From positions 4,711,840 through 4,775,839 of the forward strand of contig CM026404.1 in assembly GCA_014843695.1 (NCBI GenBank): a stretch of DNA of 64,000 nucleotides, given 5' to 3'. Position 1 is the first letter of the stretch, and each line of letters begins with the position of its first letter. A program made the translations under genes and the position numbers. The stretch is from Archivesica marissinica (Eukaryota > Mollusca > Bivalvia > Venerida > Vesicomyidae). Shown here one piece after another: positions 23,521 through 36,700 of this stretch. The notes beneath the pieces were generated by a model. That model saw only the letters and a program-made list of their open reading frames with translations, did no database searches and was not told where the DNA came from.

Positions 23521-24100
23521 TTTCCATATAACTTAATTGATTGATATTTTCCCCAATTTTGATCAGCAAAAATATCCTATTCCACCGATGTGAGAGATGT
23601 TCCCAGAATTTCTTAAAGAAAATACTTCTGCCAAATATAATCGGTGAAGTGCCAAATTTCCATCAATGATGTCTTGTAGAGCTGGTTTCGATTGACATCT
23701 GCCCGTCGTGTAGTAATGCATTTGTATTACATTCATCGAGTACGGACATAGTTTATTTCATTACTCCAGAGGGATATAGAATTTGTGTGTCACGGACAAC
23801 TATATTTTATAGTTCTTGCAAATGTTCATCCCCATTGGGCCTATGCACAATGAGGGACATCGGTCAGTTACTGACCCTGAATACTCTCTAAAAGTATGTA
23901 GGTCCTCTGTTTTTATCGTTTCCTTTGCTAACATTTTCTTCCACTTTCTCATATCATTAGTATGTTACTATATCTCGACGTATATCCAATGGGTAAACAT
24001 TCTGTACATTTTTTTTTATCGATTAACCGGATTTTGATAAAATCACATTATCATAACGCAACATCTGGTTATGGAACAACTAAAAACAAAGGATTCCAAC
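23521..24100. other. Unassigned spacer
   Basis: No feature recognised between two arrays. Confidence 0.5.
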
Positions 24101-24104
24101 ATAA

Positions 24105-25855
24105 CTACATCAACCCAACACAACTGTACATCAACCCAACCTACTGTACATCAACCCAACACAACTGTACATCAACCCAACACAACTGTACATCAACCCA
24201 ACCTACTGTACATCAACCCAACATTACTGTACATCAACCCAACACAACTACATCAACCCAACACAACTGTACATCAACCCAACCTACTGTACATCAAGAA
24301 CTGTACATCAACCCAACACAACTGTACATCAACCCAACCTACTGTACATCAACCCAACACAACTACATCAACCCAACATTACTGTACATCAACCCAACAC
24401 AACTACATCAACCCAACACAACTGTACATCAACCCAACCTACTGTACATCAACCCAACCTACTGTACATCAACCCAACATAACTACAACAACCCAACATT
24501 ACTGTACATCAACCCAACATTACTGTACATCAACCCAACATTACTGTACATCAACCCAACACAACTGTACATCAACCCAACATAACTGTACATCAACCCA
24601 ACACAACTGTACATCAACCCAACATTACTGTACATCAACCCAACATAACTACATCAACCCAACATTACTGTACATCAACCCAACATAACTGTACATCAAC
24701 CCAACATTACTGTACATCAACCCAACATTACTGTACATCAACCCAACATTACTGTACATCAACCCAACATTACTGTACATCAACCCAACGTTACTGTACA
24801 ACAACCCAACATTACTGTACATCAATCCAACATTACTGTACATCAACCTACTGTACATCAACCCAACATTACTGTACATCAACCCAACATTACTGTACAT
24901 CAACCCAACATTACTGTACATCAACCCAACATTACTGTACATCAACCCAACCTACTGTACATCAACCCAACATAACTACAACAACCCAACATTACTGTAC
25001 ATCAACCCAACATTACTGTACATCAACCCAACATTACTGTACATCAACCCAACATTACTGTACATCAACCTAACATACTGTACATCAACCCAACATTACT
25101 GTACATCAACCTAACATAACAGTACATCAACCCAACATTACTGTACATCAACCTACTGTACATCAACCCAACATTACTGTACATCAACCCAACATTACTG
25201 TACATCAATCCAACATTACTGTACATCAACCCAACATTACTGTACATCAACCCAACATTACTGTACATCAACCCAACATTACTGTACATCAACCTACTGT
25301 ACATCAACCCAACATTACTGCACATCAACCTACTGTACATCAACCCAACATTACTGCACATCAACCTACTGTACATCAACCCAACATTACTGCACATCAA
25401 CCTACTGTACATCAACCCAACATTACTGTACATCAACCTACTGTACATCAACCCAACATTACTGCACATCAACCTACTGTACATCAACCCAACATTACTG
25501 TACATCAACCTACTGTACATCAACCCAACATTACTGTACATCAACCCAACATTACTGTACATCAACCCAACATTACTGTACATCAACCCAACACAACTGT
25601 ACATCAACCTAACATAACAGTACATCAACCCAACATTACTGTACATCAACCCAACATTACTGCACATCAACCTACTGTACATCAACCCAACATTACTGTA
25701 CATCAATCCAACATTACTGTACATCAACCCAACATTACTGTACATCAACCCAACATTACTGTACATCAACCTACTGTACATCAACCCAACATTACTGTAC
25801 ATCAACCCAACATAACTACATCAACCCAACATTACTGTACATCAACCCAACATAA
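24105..25855. repeat. 21-bp minisatellite
   Basis: About 1.75 kb of ACATCAACCCAACATTACTGT-type units, with shorter forms lacking part of the CCAACATTA segment. Copies are extremely homogeneous in the middle (about 24700-25800). 21 is a multiple of three, so 205-246-codon ORFs arise on both strands; these are not genes. Confidence 0.97.
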
Positions 25856-26165
25856 TATCAGTTTTTATTATACTGTATCTCTGATAATAGAAGATGTGAA
25901 AGTTTTTGTTCATATCTCATTATATGACCTAAATGAGATATGTGAAGCTGTCATAAACTGCCAAGTCAAAATGACGCATAGTGCTAGTCAGTAGTCATCT
26001 TTACTATGCTTTTATAGTGTTGAAATAAATGAATAACATTATTAAATTTATAACTTCTTTTTAATTTTGTAATAACAAACATGAAGCAGGTTACATTATT
26101 ACTGTAGTCTGTATCTGTGATATGTGATTATAAAGTTGTGCATATAAATACGTAACAATACCTTG
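25856..26165. other. Unassigned AT-rich spacer
   Basis: Nothing recognised. Confidence 0.5.
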
Positions 26166-26169
26166 GAAT

Positions 26170-26345
26170 GTCAAACCTGTGTTAGTGGTCACCTCTATTA
26201 AGCAGTCAATTTCCAGATTCCCCATACATAGTTTTATTATACATTTGACCTCTATTATACATTTGACCTCTATTAAGCAGCCACCTGTGCTAGCCACGTT
26301 CTGTGATTCCCTTTGCTGGCTGCTTAAGACTAGTTTGACTGTAGT
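26170..26345 (-). mobile_element. MITE A copy
   Basis: Reverse-oriented relative to 22338-22505. Starts GTCAAACCTGTGTTAGTGGTC and ends CTAGTTTGACTG plus TA. Carries a local duplication of ATTATACATTTGACCTCT. Confidence 0.78.
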
Positions 26346-26364
26346 GTCAAATCTATAGTGTATC

Positions 26365-26525
26365 ATAGAGATGGTACGGTTGTCGCCAGATCGGACAGGT
26401 GGTTTTTCTCCGGGATCTCCGGTTTCCTCTCACACGAATTACGACATTTACGCTTTCATCCGCGCCAACGAGAGTGATTAATATAAGTTGTTAGAACTTG
26501 CTTCGCAATCGTTGTAAAATAAATA
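26365..26525 (+). mobile_element. SINE family C, head-truncated
   Basis: GAGATGGTACGGTTGTCGCC to the tail CGTTGTAAAATAAATAAAG. Parallel to 5001-5160; lacks the tRNA head present at 53439. Confidence 0.75.
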
Positions 26526-26893
26526 AAGTATTCAACATTTGTACAATGTAGGTATAAAAATAGAACTGAGCTGGAAAATGATTATATTTGCACCTTAATC
26601 CATGTCCAATGTTAATACAATACCACTTTTAAGATCTACAATTTTAACACACACCTGTACTCTATATTTAAACTATGGTGAAACACTACATGTGTAAAAT
26701 AGCTACCTCGAGTATTCGTCAATTTGTTACATTGCTCAATACATTAGAAATGGATTTATCACAGGGTCTATAAAGAGCTTTGATTTGAACACTACTTGTA
26801 TCAAGGTAGTCTTTCTCATTTAAAACAATAGTTAAATGTTCCCCGAGATGTACGTTCCCTTGTATAAACAGATAAACCACCTAATCGGCCGTG

Positions 26894-27723
26894 CTAGCGA
26901 AAGGCTGGTTTACTTTTTGGAATGTTTTTCACTTTTGTTTGTTTCATAGTTATATCTGGTCCAGCTTCATCTTGATAGACTTGTATGCTGCATGCAGACT
27001 TGTCATTGTCGGCTGTAGCGTCTTTTGATGCCAATCTAGTTAAGCTTCCTGACCTCCTTAACTGAAGAGTCCTGTTTGGTACAAATGTATTTGGCACATA
27101 TCCAAGTTTTTTCTTTGTAATTTTTGGCGGTTTCTCAGCAACATAATCTCTTGATTTATTGTCATGACCCTCAAGTGTATGTAATTCTTGTTGCATATCA
27201 GCATGTGTAAAATAATCATAAAGTTCTGCATCAGATAAATCAGTCATGTTCTTCTCTGTTGGCTGTACACTGCAATCAGACATTTCACGATCATCAACAA
27301 CAACATCCTCCAAGTTACTGACCCACTCTTTTCTATGCAGAGGTTTTTCATTTAGTTTATGTTTCACTTTCTTTACACTTTGTTTTGCTTCATCAACAGA
27401 TTCACTTGCCACTGGTTTCTGTCTGTTATCACTATGACTAGTAACGTTAAACTCCTGTTGATCAGTCTGTTTTGAATCGTCCACAGTTTCTGATAGCGTT
27501 ACATCTTTATGCTGCGTGTACTGGGATGATGTCATTGATGTCTGCTGTAATCTGTGTTCCTGTTCCTCTAGCAGGTCCCGGAGTTGCTTATCCAGCTTCA
27601 CCTGTTCATTGCAGATCTCCTCTATCCGACTGGCTTCCAGGTCACGTCGAGACTGCTCATTACGGACTAACTTCTCAAGAGCTTGGAAAAACTCCTCCCC
27701 ATACTGAGACAACACCTTTGATC
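26894..27723 (-). CDS. Coiled-coil gene, terminal exon
   Basis: Acceptor CCTTTCAG (27724 onward) and stop TAG at 26894. 275 aa begin SKVLSQYGEEFFQALEKLVR, continue through a charged helical segment and end in a Ser/Thr/Asp-rich tail. The first two bases complete a Gly codon begun at 30036. It is the longest non-repetitive ORF in the window. Confidence 0.92.
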
Positions 27724-30700
27724 CTGAAAGGAAACCAACTCACAATGTTATCGGGACTCATTCTAGGTCATAACTTTTTTTTGAGTAGTAAGAAAGCGCT
27801 CGATTGCAGCCTTAAATTGTGTTATTTAATAAATTTTAACAAAATAGGGTTAAAATACACAATATGATGATCAAATACAACATTTGAATAGAACGAGTGC
27901 TTTATAATGGGCCAGTGTTTCTTACTGGACAAAATTGTAAAAAATAAAACTAGAAACATTGTACATGAAAATTGTGAACAAATATTTTTTAGGGAGAAGT
28001 GGGGGCGAGGTCAGGGTTCCTAGGGCCTCTAGAATGAGCCCTGTGTTAAACATGAGACGTATTAGGTTAAATGCTGGGTAAGTTTGCTTAGTAGTTGAGT
28101 GTTAGAAAATTAAAAAAACTTTAACGGGACTGTGGAAGTCGTGATAGCGCCGTGGTAGTGCGTTCTCTTCAGGTGCTAAAGGCCCGAAGTTTGAGCCTTT
28201 CTCAGTAGCTATGATTGTGCCCTTAGGCAAGACATTTAAATTCCACATTGTCTCTTCTCTCTCCCTTGTGGTGATGGATTCCCAATAATTAATATAAGTT
28301 GTAAGAATTTGTTTCGCAATCGAGCTAAAATAAAAAACATTTGTATAAACTGGCTGGCTTTCAGAAGTTATAGTCAATGCTGCAATGCTAACATAGATTA
28401 GTGTACCCGGTGTTTCAGGGGAATGACCTGGGGACGTATTGACCCATTTTGTCAATTTGATGAAACATGACATAGAGCACCTGGCAGCTAGTAAATAAAC
28501 GATAACTAAATTAAATCCAATTTGAAACCCTCCCAATACATTTAGTAGATTTGACCCAAATGTTTTATCTGTGACATTTGGATGAATATTAGATACAAGA
28601 AAACTGATCAGGGATAAAGATAGGCATTATGGCAGCCATCTTAGAAATGTATTTCTGACTTGCTCTCCCAAGCAATTTGATGAGTTGACTTAAATTCTGG
28701 CATCAATGTGACTAGTAGATGAAATATAGTTCTAAACCTAAATCCCAGATATCTGCTATCTTTTGAATTTTCCTCGCAAACTAATGATTCAAAATCCAAG
28801 ATAACCACATCTCCTTCCAAACAATTAAAGAACTATGTCACCAGGTCAGATTAACCCTTTCCTACATAGAGATTTAGGTTATATACTATTATATCTCCAT
28901 ACAAACGACAGCCATTTAACACTTTCCTTCATAGAGATTTAGGTTAATATACTATTATATCTCCATACAAACGACAGCCATTTAGCTATCATGCAGTGGA
29001 TAAGTAGTGGCCATATCTATCCCACCTCCATAGATATTACTGGGACTACATGAGATTCTAGCCTTAATTATGAACATTGGTTTGGCTACTACAGCATTGG
29101 TTTGGCCACTACAGCATTGGTTTGGCTACTACCTTGTCAATGTATGTCGTGTTGGTAATGGCGTCAAGAGGTGCTTCTATGAGGGAAAGGGTTAAAAGAG
29201 TCTTACAACACCAAGGACAAATGTTCTTATGCTATTGTGGATGTATTCCAGCAGTAAGCATAGACCCCTGTTAGATTCATCAGCAACTGTAACCACATTT
29301 GGTTTCTATAGTACCGGTAGGCAGGGTTCATTCTAGGTCCGAATTTTTGGGAGAAGTGAGAAAGCGTGCGATCTCGTCCTTAAATGGTGTTATTTAAATT
29401 TAATAAAATGCACAGTATGACCATTAAATACTACATTTGAATTGAAGGGGTGCTTTAGAATGGGCCAGTGTATTACTGGATTAAAGTTTGTATGAAATTT
29501 TTATTAGGGAGAAGTGGGGTCACCAGAGGGCAAAGTCAGGGTCCCTAGGACGACTATTTTGCCCACATCGCCCTCTAGAATGATCCCTGGTAGGTATTGA
29601 TATTATTATTTTTGTAAAATGATCTCAGTAGAATGGCTACATCAGTGCCATTGTCCTCCTCTTAGTAATTGGGGAAACTGTAGTGTACAACATGATCCGA
29701 CGTATACGTAACATCTTTCGTATTAAATGTGTTTATATTTTATCATGTAGCATCTTGAGTGTAACATTACATGACATTGTACATGTTCCCTCTGTCTCAA
29801 TTTTTGCCAATTCTGTCACCGATTGAAAAAAACTGGAGCCAATTTGAAAAACAGCATTGAAACCAACTAAGAACCATATAGAGTTCATAGATAAATATTT
29901 GAAGCCATATTTTACAAAACATGTTTTAAAAAAAATGTTGCTCCAAAATTGAGTCGGTATTTGTTTTTTGTCGCAATTGACGCCATTGGCGATGGACAGC
30001 AGGAAGCGTGCTGATGAATGAAAGATGAACAATACCGTCAGATGTCTCCGAGTCTTTCACTTCTATCATCTCCACTATTTCACTCAACTGTAAAATAATA
30101 CATTTCTTTACATTTTAGTATAAACCTTTGATTGAGAAACAAGCTTTAACAACTTATATTTATCACTTGCGTTGGCACGGATGAAACCGGAGTACCCAGA
30201 GAAAACCCACCTTTCCAATTTGGCGATCTCACATACTTCTGGGTCTGAGGATCGAACCCGGAGACGAGCGAGTGTGCAAACAACTGCTATAATCTGACAT
30301 TTTAATGTAGCCTACGGTACTTTCACGCAGTTACAAAATAGGCAATTAATTATGTCCTTGGCACAGTCGTTGATTAATATACATAAGATGCATAATGACC
30401 TAGTTGCTAAATAAAGGCTGGCTATACATATATATACGAGTGTTGATACCTCACCCTAGGTCAACAGTCGTGTGTTGATAAACCACCCTATAGTATACAG
30501 ACACTTATATTCACCACTATACCAACACTCATGTGTTGATACACCACCTTATACAGACACATGAGTGTAGATACACCACCCTATACAGGCACATGAGTGT
30601 AGATACACCACCCTATACAGGCACATGAGTGTAGATACACCACCCTATACAGGCACATGCGTGTAGATACACCACCCTATACAGGCACATGGGTGTAGAT

Positions 30701-33700
30701 ACACCACCCTATACAGGCACATGAGTGTAGATACACCACCCTATACAGACACATGAGTGTAGATACACCACCCTATACAGACACATGAGTGTAGATACAC
30801 AACCCTATACAAACACATGAGTGTAGATACACCACCCTATACAGACACATGAGTGTAGATACACCACCTATACAGACACATGAGTGTAGATACACAACCC
30901 TATACATGAGTGTAGATACACCACCCTATGACACATGAGTGTAGATACACCACCCTATACAGACACATGAGTGTAGATACACCACCCTATACAGACACAT
31001 GAGTGTAGATACACCACCCTATACAGACACATGAGTGTAGATACACCACCCTATACAGACACATGCGTGTAGATACACCACCCTATACAGACACATGAGT
31101 GTAGATACACCACCATATACAGACACATGAGTGTAGATACACCACCCTATACAGACACATGAGTGTAGATACACCACCCTATACAGACACATGAGTGTAG
31201 ATACACCACCCTATACAGACACATGAGTGTAGATACACCACCCTATACAGACACATGAGTGTAGATACACCACCCTATACAGACACATGAGTGTAGATAC
31301 ACCACCCTATACAGACACATGCGTGTAGATACACCACCCTATACAGACACATGAGTGTAGATACACCACCCTATACAGACACATGAGTGTAGATACACCA
31401 CCCTATACAGACACATGAGTGTAGATACACCACCCTATACAGACACATGCGTGTAGATACACCACCCTATACAGACACATGAGTAGATACACCACCCTAT
31501 ACAGACACATGAGTGTAGATACACCACCCTATACAGACACATGAGTGTAGATACACCACCCTATACAGACACATGAGTGTAGATACACCACCCTATACAG
31601 ACACATGAGTGTAGATACACCACCCTATACAGAGACATGCGTGTAGATACACCACCCTATACAGACACATGAGTGTAGATACACCACCCTATACAGACAC
31701 ATGAGTGTAGATACACCACCCTATACAGAGACATGCGTGTAGATACACCACCCTATACCTGGGGAACCTTGTCTTTAAATGTCTGTATGAAGGATTTCAA
31801 GGATGTTTCTGATGCCGACCGACTCAGTTCCGTGTAAGCTTCAAGAAGATCTGAAACAAAATCATAAACGATATGAATGGTAAAACTCTGGTCTCTCTAT
31901 TGTGTAGTGGACAGGTGATTCCCCGTCAGAACCATGTAATCTAGTTCTAACCCCGTCAGAACCATGTAATCTAGTTCTAACCCCGTCAGAACCATGTAAT
32001 CTAGTTCTAACCCCGTCAGAACCATGTAATCTAGTTCTAACCCCGTCAGAACCATGTAATCTAGTTCTAACCCCGTCAGAACCATGTAATCTAGTTCTAA
32101 CCCCGTCGGAACCATGTAATCTAGTTCTAACCGTCGAACCATGTAATCTAGTTCTAACCATGTCGGAACCATGTAATCTAGTTCTAACCATGTCGGAACC
32201 ATGTAATCTAGTTCTAACCATGTCGGAACCATGTAATCTAGTTCTAACCCCGTCGAACCATGTAATCTAGTTCTAACCATGTCGGAACCATGTAATCTAG
32301 TTCTAACCCCGTCAAAACCATGTAATCTAGTTCTAACCCCGTCAGAACCATGTAATCTAGTTCTAACCCCGTCAGAACCATGTAATCGAGTTCTAACCCC
32401 GTCGGAACCATGTAATCTAGTTCTAACCCCGTCGGAACCATGTAATCTAGTTCTAACCCCGTCAGAACCTTGTAATCTAGTTCTAACCCTGTCAGAACCT
32501 TGTAATCTAGTTCTAACCCCGTCAGAACCATGTAATCTAGTTCTAACCCCGTCAGAACCATGTAATCTAGTTCTAACCCCGTCAGAACCATGTAATCTAG
32601 TTCTAAGCCGGCGGAACCATGTAATCTAGTTCTAACAATGTCAGAACCATGTAATCTAGTTCTAACAATGTCAGAACCATGTAATCTAGTTCTAACCCTG
32701 TCAGAACCATGTAATCTAGTTCTAACCCCGTCAGAACCATGTAATCTAGTTTTAACCCCGTCAGAACCATGTAATCTAGTTTTAACCACATCGGAACCAT
32801 GTAATCTAGTTTTAACCACATCAGAACCATGTAATTAGTTTTAACCCCGTCAGAACCATGTAATCTAGTTTTAACCACATCGGAACCATGTAATCTAGTT
32901 TTAACCACATCGGAACCATGGTGGTGATATCCATTGTCTGTCTAGTACGATTAACAACATGGACCTCAAGTTGAAAGCTATGCTGATTGTGGTTCATTCA
33001 TTATATGTCTTGAAAACGTCTTTGTGAAACAGATGGTGTCGAATTTTAATTGGTTTTTGAAAAATAACTATTTGAATATTCTTGAAATACAGACATTAAA
33101 ATGCACTAGAATGTAGGATTTATGTGTGTTTTACGTTTATTTATCGTCGCTACCGGTTGCCCATATGAGCGACGCCTCCTGAAGAGATTAGTCATTTTAG
33201 AATTTTGGAGGATAGTGCAATGATACAGACAGAGACCCATTCCAGAGTCTCCTCTGGTTCTTTTACGTGCACAATGTACAGCGCCGACACGAGACCTCGG
33301 TTTAAAGTCCCATCTGAAAGACTGAAATTTTATTAGGTTCAGACGGGGGGTCGAACCTGCGATCCCTGGATTACCAGTCCAGCGTGTTAGCACTGGACTA
33401 CAGATATGTTTGTCGCAGGATTTATACCTGTAGATCAATAGTCGTACATGGAAGGCTTTGAAATAAAACATACCATTCAATGGTTTCACAATTAACTCAT
33501 TGCTGGTTTCTTCAAAACTGGAATAAGCCTCTCTGAAATCAGCATACATGTGTTAATAAAAGATATACAGTCAAACCTGTCTTATGCAGCCACCCAAGGG
33601 AATCATAGAAAGTGGCTGCTTAGCACAGGTGGCTGCTTAATAGAGGTCAAATATATAATAAAACAGCATATTAGGAATCTGGAAACTGACTGCTTAATAC

Positions 33701-36700
33701 CGGTTGGCTGCTTAATAGAGGTGAGCACTAACACAGGTTTGACTGTGGAGGGTATTTGTGTTTATTAGTGTAAGATAGGATTTTATTTCATTGAGTAATC
33801 ACCATAATTTGTATCTCCACAAGTGGAGTTAAAAACACAAATCTTCTTTTTCTTTTATGATTTCCAATGATTTTGGCTAATATAACAATTGTTATCAAAT
33901 CTAATTTATTTTAACTACCCCTGTCAGCAGTAGCCTCATTTCACTACATTCCACAACTGCACAACCACTTCTGTTAGCGTGAACGTCCATAATAAGAAAT
34001 AGTTCCGGTATAATTTTCAAGTTAGTTTCTGTTTGCTATCAAAATTAAAAACTACAGACAAAACAAATTCATTAGAACATATTACTTTATAATTAACTGT
34101 TCATGATTGTCAGAAAATAGCTAAAAGTACACCCAACCGTGGAGGAAAACGAAACTCAAGCAGTGGCAGAGAAAATGCCATCATTCACTGTTTCAAAGCA
34201 GTGGAAGATGGAGTTTTCTTTCACTGAGAAAACTCTATCATTCATTGGAAAGCATAAAAGAAATAGCCATATCATGGTGACAGCGTCATTGGCAACAGAT
34301 AGTCATTGGTAACAGATATTCATTGGTAACAGATAGTCATTGGTAACATAACAGATATTCATTGGTATCAGATAGTCATTGGTAACAGATATTCATTGGT
34401 AACAGATAGTCATTGGTAACAGATAGTCATTGGTAACATATATTCATTGGTAACATATATTCACATATATTCATTGGTAACATATATTCATTGGTAACAG
34501 ATAGTCATTGGTAACAGATAGTCATTGGTAACAGATAGTCATTGGTAACAGATAGTCATTGGTAACAGATATTCATTGGTAACAGATAGTCATTGGTAAC
34601 ATATATTCATTGGTAACATATATTCACATATATTCATTGGTAACATATAGTCATTGGTAACATATATTCATTGGTAACAGATAGTCATTGGTAACAGATA
34701 GTCATTGGTAACAGATAGTCATTGGTAACAGATAGTCATTGGTAACAGATATTCATTGGTAACAGATATTCATTGGTAACAGATAGTCATTGGTAACAGA
34801 TATTCATTGGTAACATATAGTCATTGGTAACATAACAGATAGTCATTGGTAACAGATATTCATTGGTAACAGATAGTCATTGGTAACAGATAGTCATTGG
34901 TAACAGATAGTCATTGGTAACAGATATTCATTGGTAACAGACAGTCATTGGTAACAGACAGTCATTGGTAACAGATAGTCATTGGTAACATATATTCATT
35001 GGTAACAGATAGTCATTGGTAACATATATTCATTGGTAACAGATAGTCATTGGTAACAGATAGTCATTGGTAACATAACAGATATTCATTGGTAACAGAT
35101 AGTCATTGGTAACAGATAGTCATTGGTAACATAACAGATATTCATTGGTAACAGATAGTCATTGGTAACAGATATTCATTGGTAACAGATAGTCATTGGT
35201 AACATATAGTCATTGGTAACAGATATTCATTGGTAACAGATAGTCATTGGCAACAGATAGTCATTGGTAACAGATAGTCATTGGTAACAGATATTCATTG
35301 GTAACAGATATTCATTGGTAACAGATAGTCATTGGTAACAGATATTCATTGGTAACAGATAGTCATTGGTAACAGATAGTCATTGGTAACAGATATTCAT
35401 TGGTAACAGATAGTCATTGGTAACAGATATTCATTGGTAACAGATAGTCATTGGTAACAGATAGTCATTGGTAACAGATAGTCATTGGTAACAGATAGTC
35501 ATTGGTAACAGATATTCATTGGTAACAGATAGTCATTGGTAACAGATAGTCATTGGTAACAGATATTCATTGGTAACAGATAGTCATTGGTAACATAACA
35601 GATATTCATTGGTAACAGATAGTCATTGGTAACAGATATTCATTGGTAACATATAGTCATTGGTAACAGATAGTCATTGGTAACAGATAGTCATTGGTAA
35701 CAGATATTCATTGGTAACATATAGTCATTGGTAACATAACAGATAGTCATTGGTAACAGATAGTCATTGGCAACAGATATTCATTGGTAACAGATAGTCA
35801 TTGGTAACATATATTCATTGGTAACAGATAGTCATTGGTAACATATATTCATTGGTAACAGATAGTCATTGGTAACATATAGTCATTGGTAACAGATAGT
35901 CATTGGTAACATATAGTCATTGGTAACAGATAGTCATTGGTAACAGATAGTCATTGGTAACAGATATTCATTGGTAACAGATAGTCATTGGTAACATATA
36001 TTCATTGGTAACAGATAGTCATTGGTAACATATATTCATTGGTAACAGATAGTCATTGGTAACAGATAGTCATTGGTAACAGATATTCATTGGTAACAGA
36101 TAGTCATTGGTAACAGATATTCATTGGTAACAGATAGTCATTGGTAACAGATATTCATTGGTAACAGATAGTGCAGTAGGTTGAAACTTCCAGTGGAGTG
36201 GGCTATTTAACCCTTTCCCTCATAGAAGCACCTCTTGACGCGATTACCAATACGACATACATTCACAATGTAGTAGCTAAACCAATGTTGATAATAAAGA
36301 CCAGAATCTCATGTAGTCCCAGTAATATCTGTGGAGGTGGGATAGATATGGTGACTACTTATCCACTGCATGTTAGCTAAATGGCTGTCGTTTGTATGGA
36401 GATATAATAGTATATTAACCTAAATCTCTATGTAGTCTCAGTAATATCTATGGAGGTGGGATAGATATGGTGACTACTTATCCACTGCATGATAGCTAAA
36501 TGGCTGTCATTTGTATGGAGATATAATAGTATATTAACCTAAATCTCTATGTAGTCTCAGTAATATCTATGGAGGTGAGATATATATGGCGACTACTTAT
36601 CAACTGCATGATAGCTAAATGGCTGTCGTTTGCATGGAGATATAATAGTATATTAACCTAAATCTCTATGTAGTCTCAGTAATATCTATGGAGGTGAGAT

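Noticed and set aside
24071..25805. 205-246 codon ORFs in the 21-bp array
   Set aside because: Same artefact; opposite-strand frames are equally open and there are no splice or start signals of note.
27715..27867. Separate gene starting at 27715
   Set aside because: The apparent start is a GTG inside a phase-matched internal exon that begins at an acceptor at 27724.
33106..33549. 147-codon - strand ORF starting MYADFREAYSS
   Set aside because: Only 33532-33474 is exon; the rest reads through the donor into a SINE.
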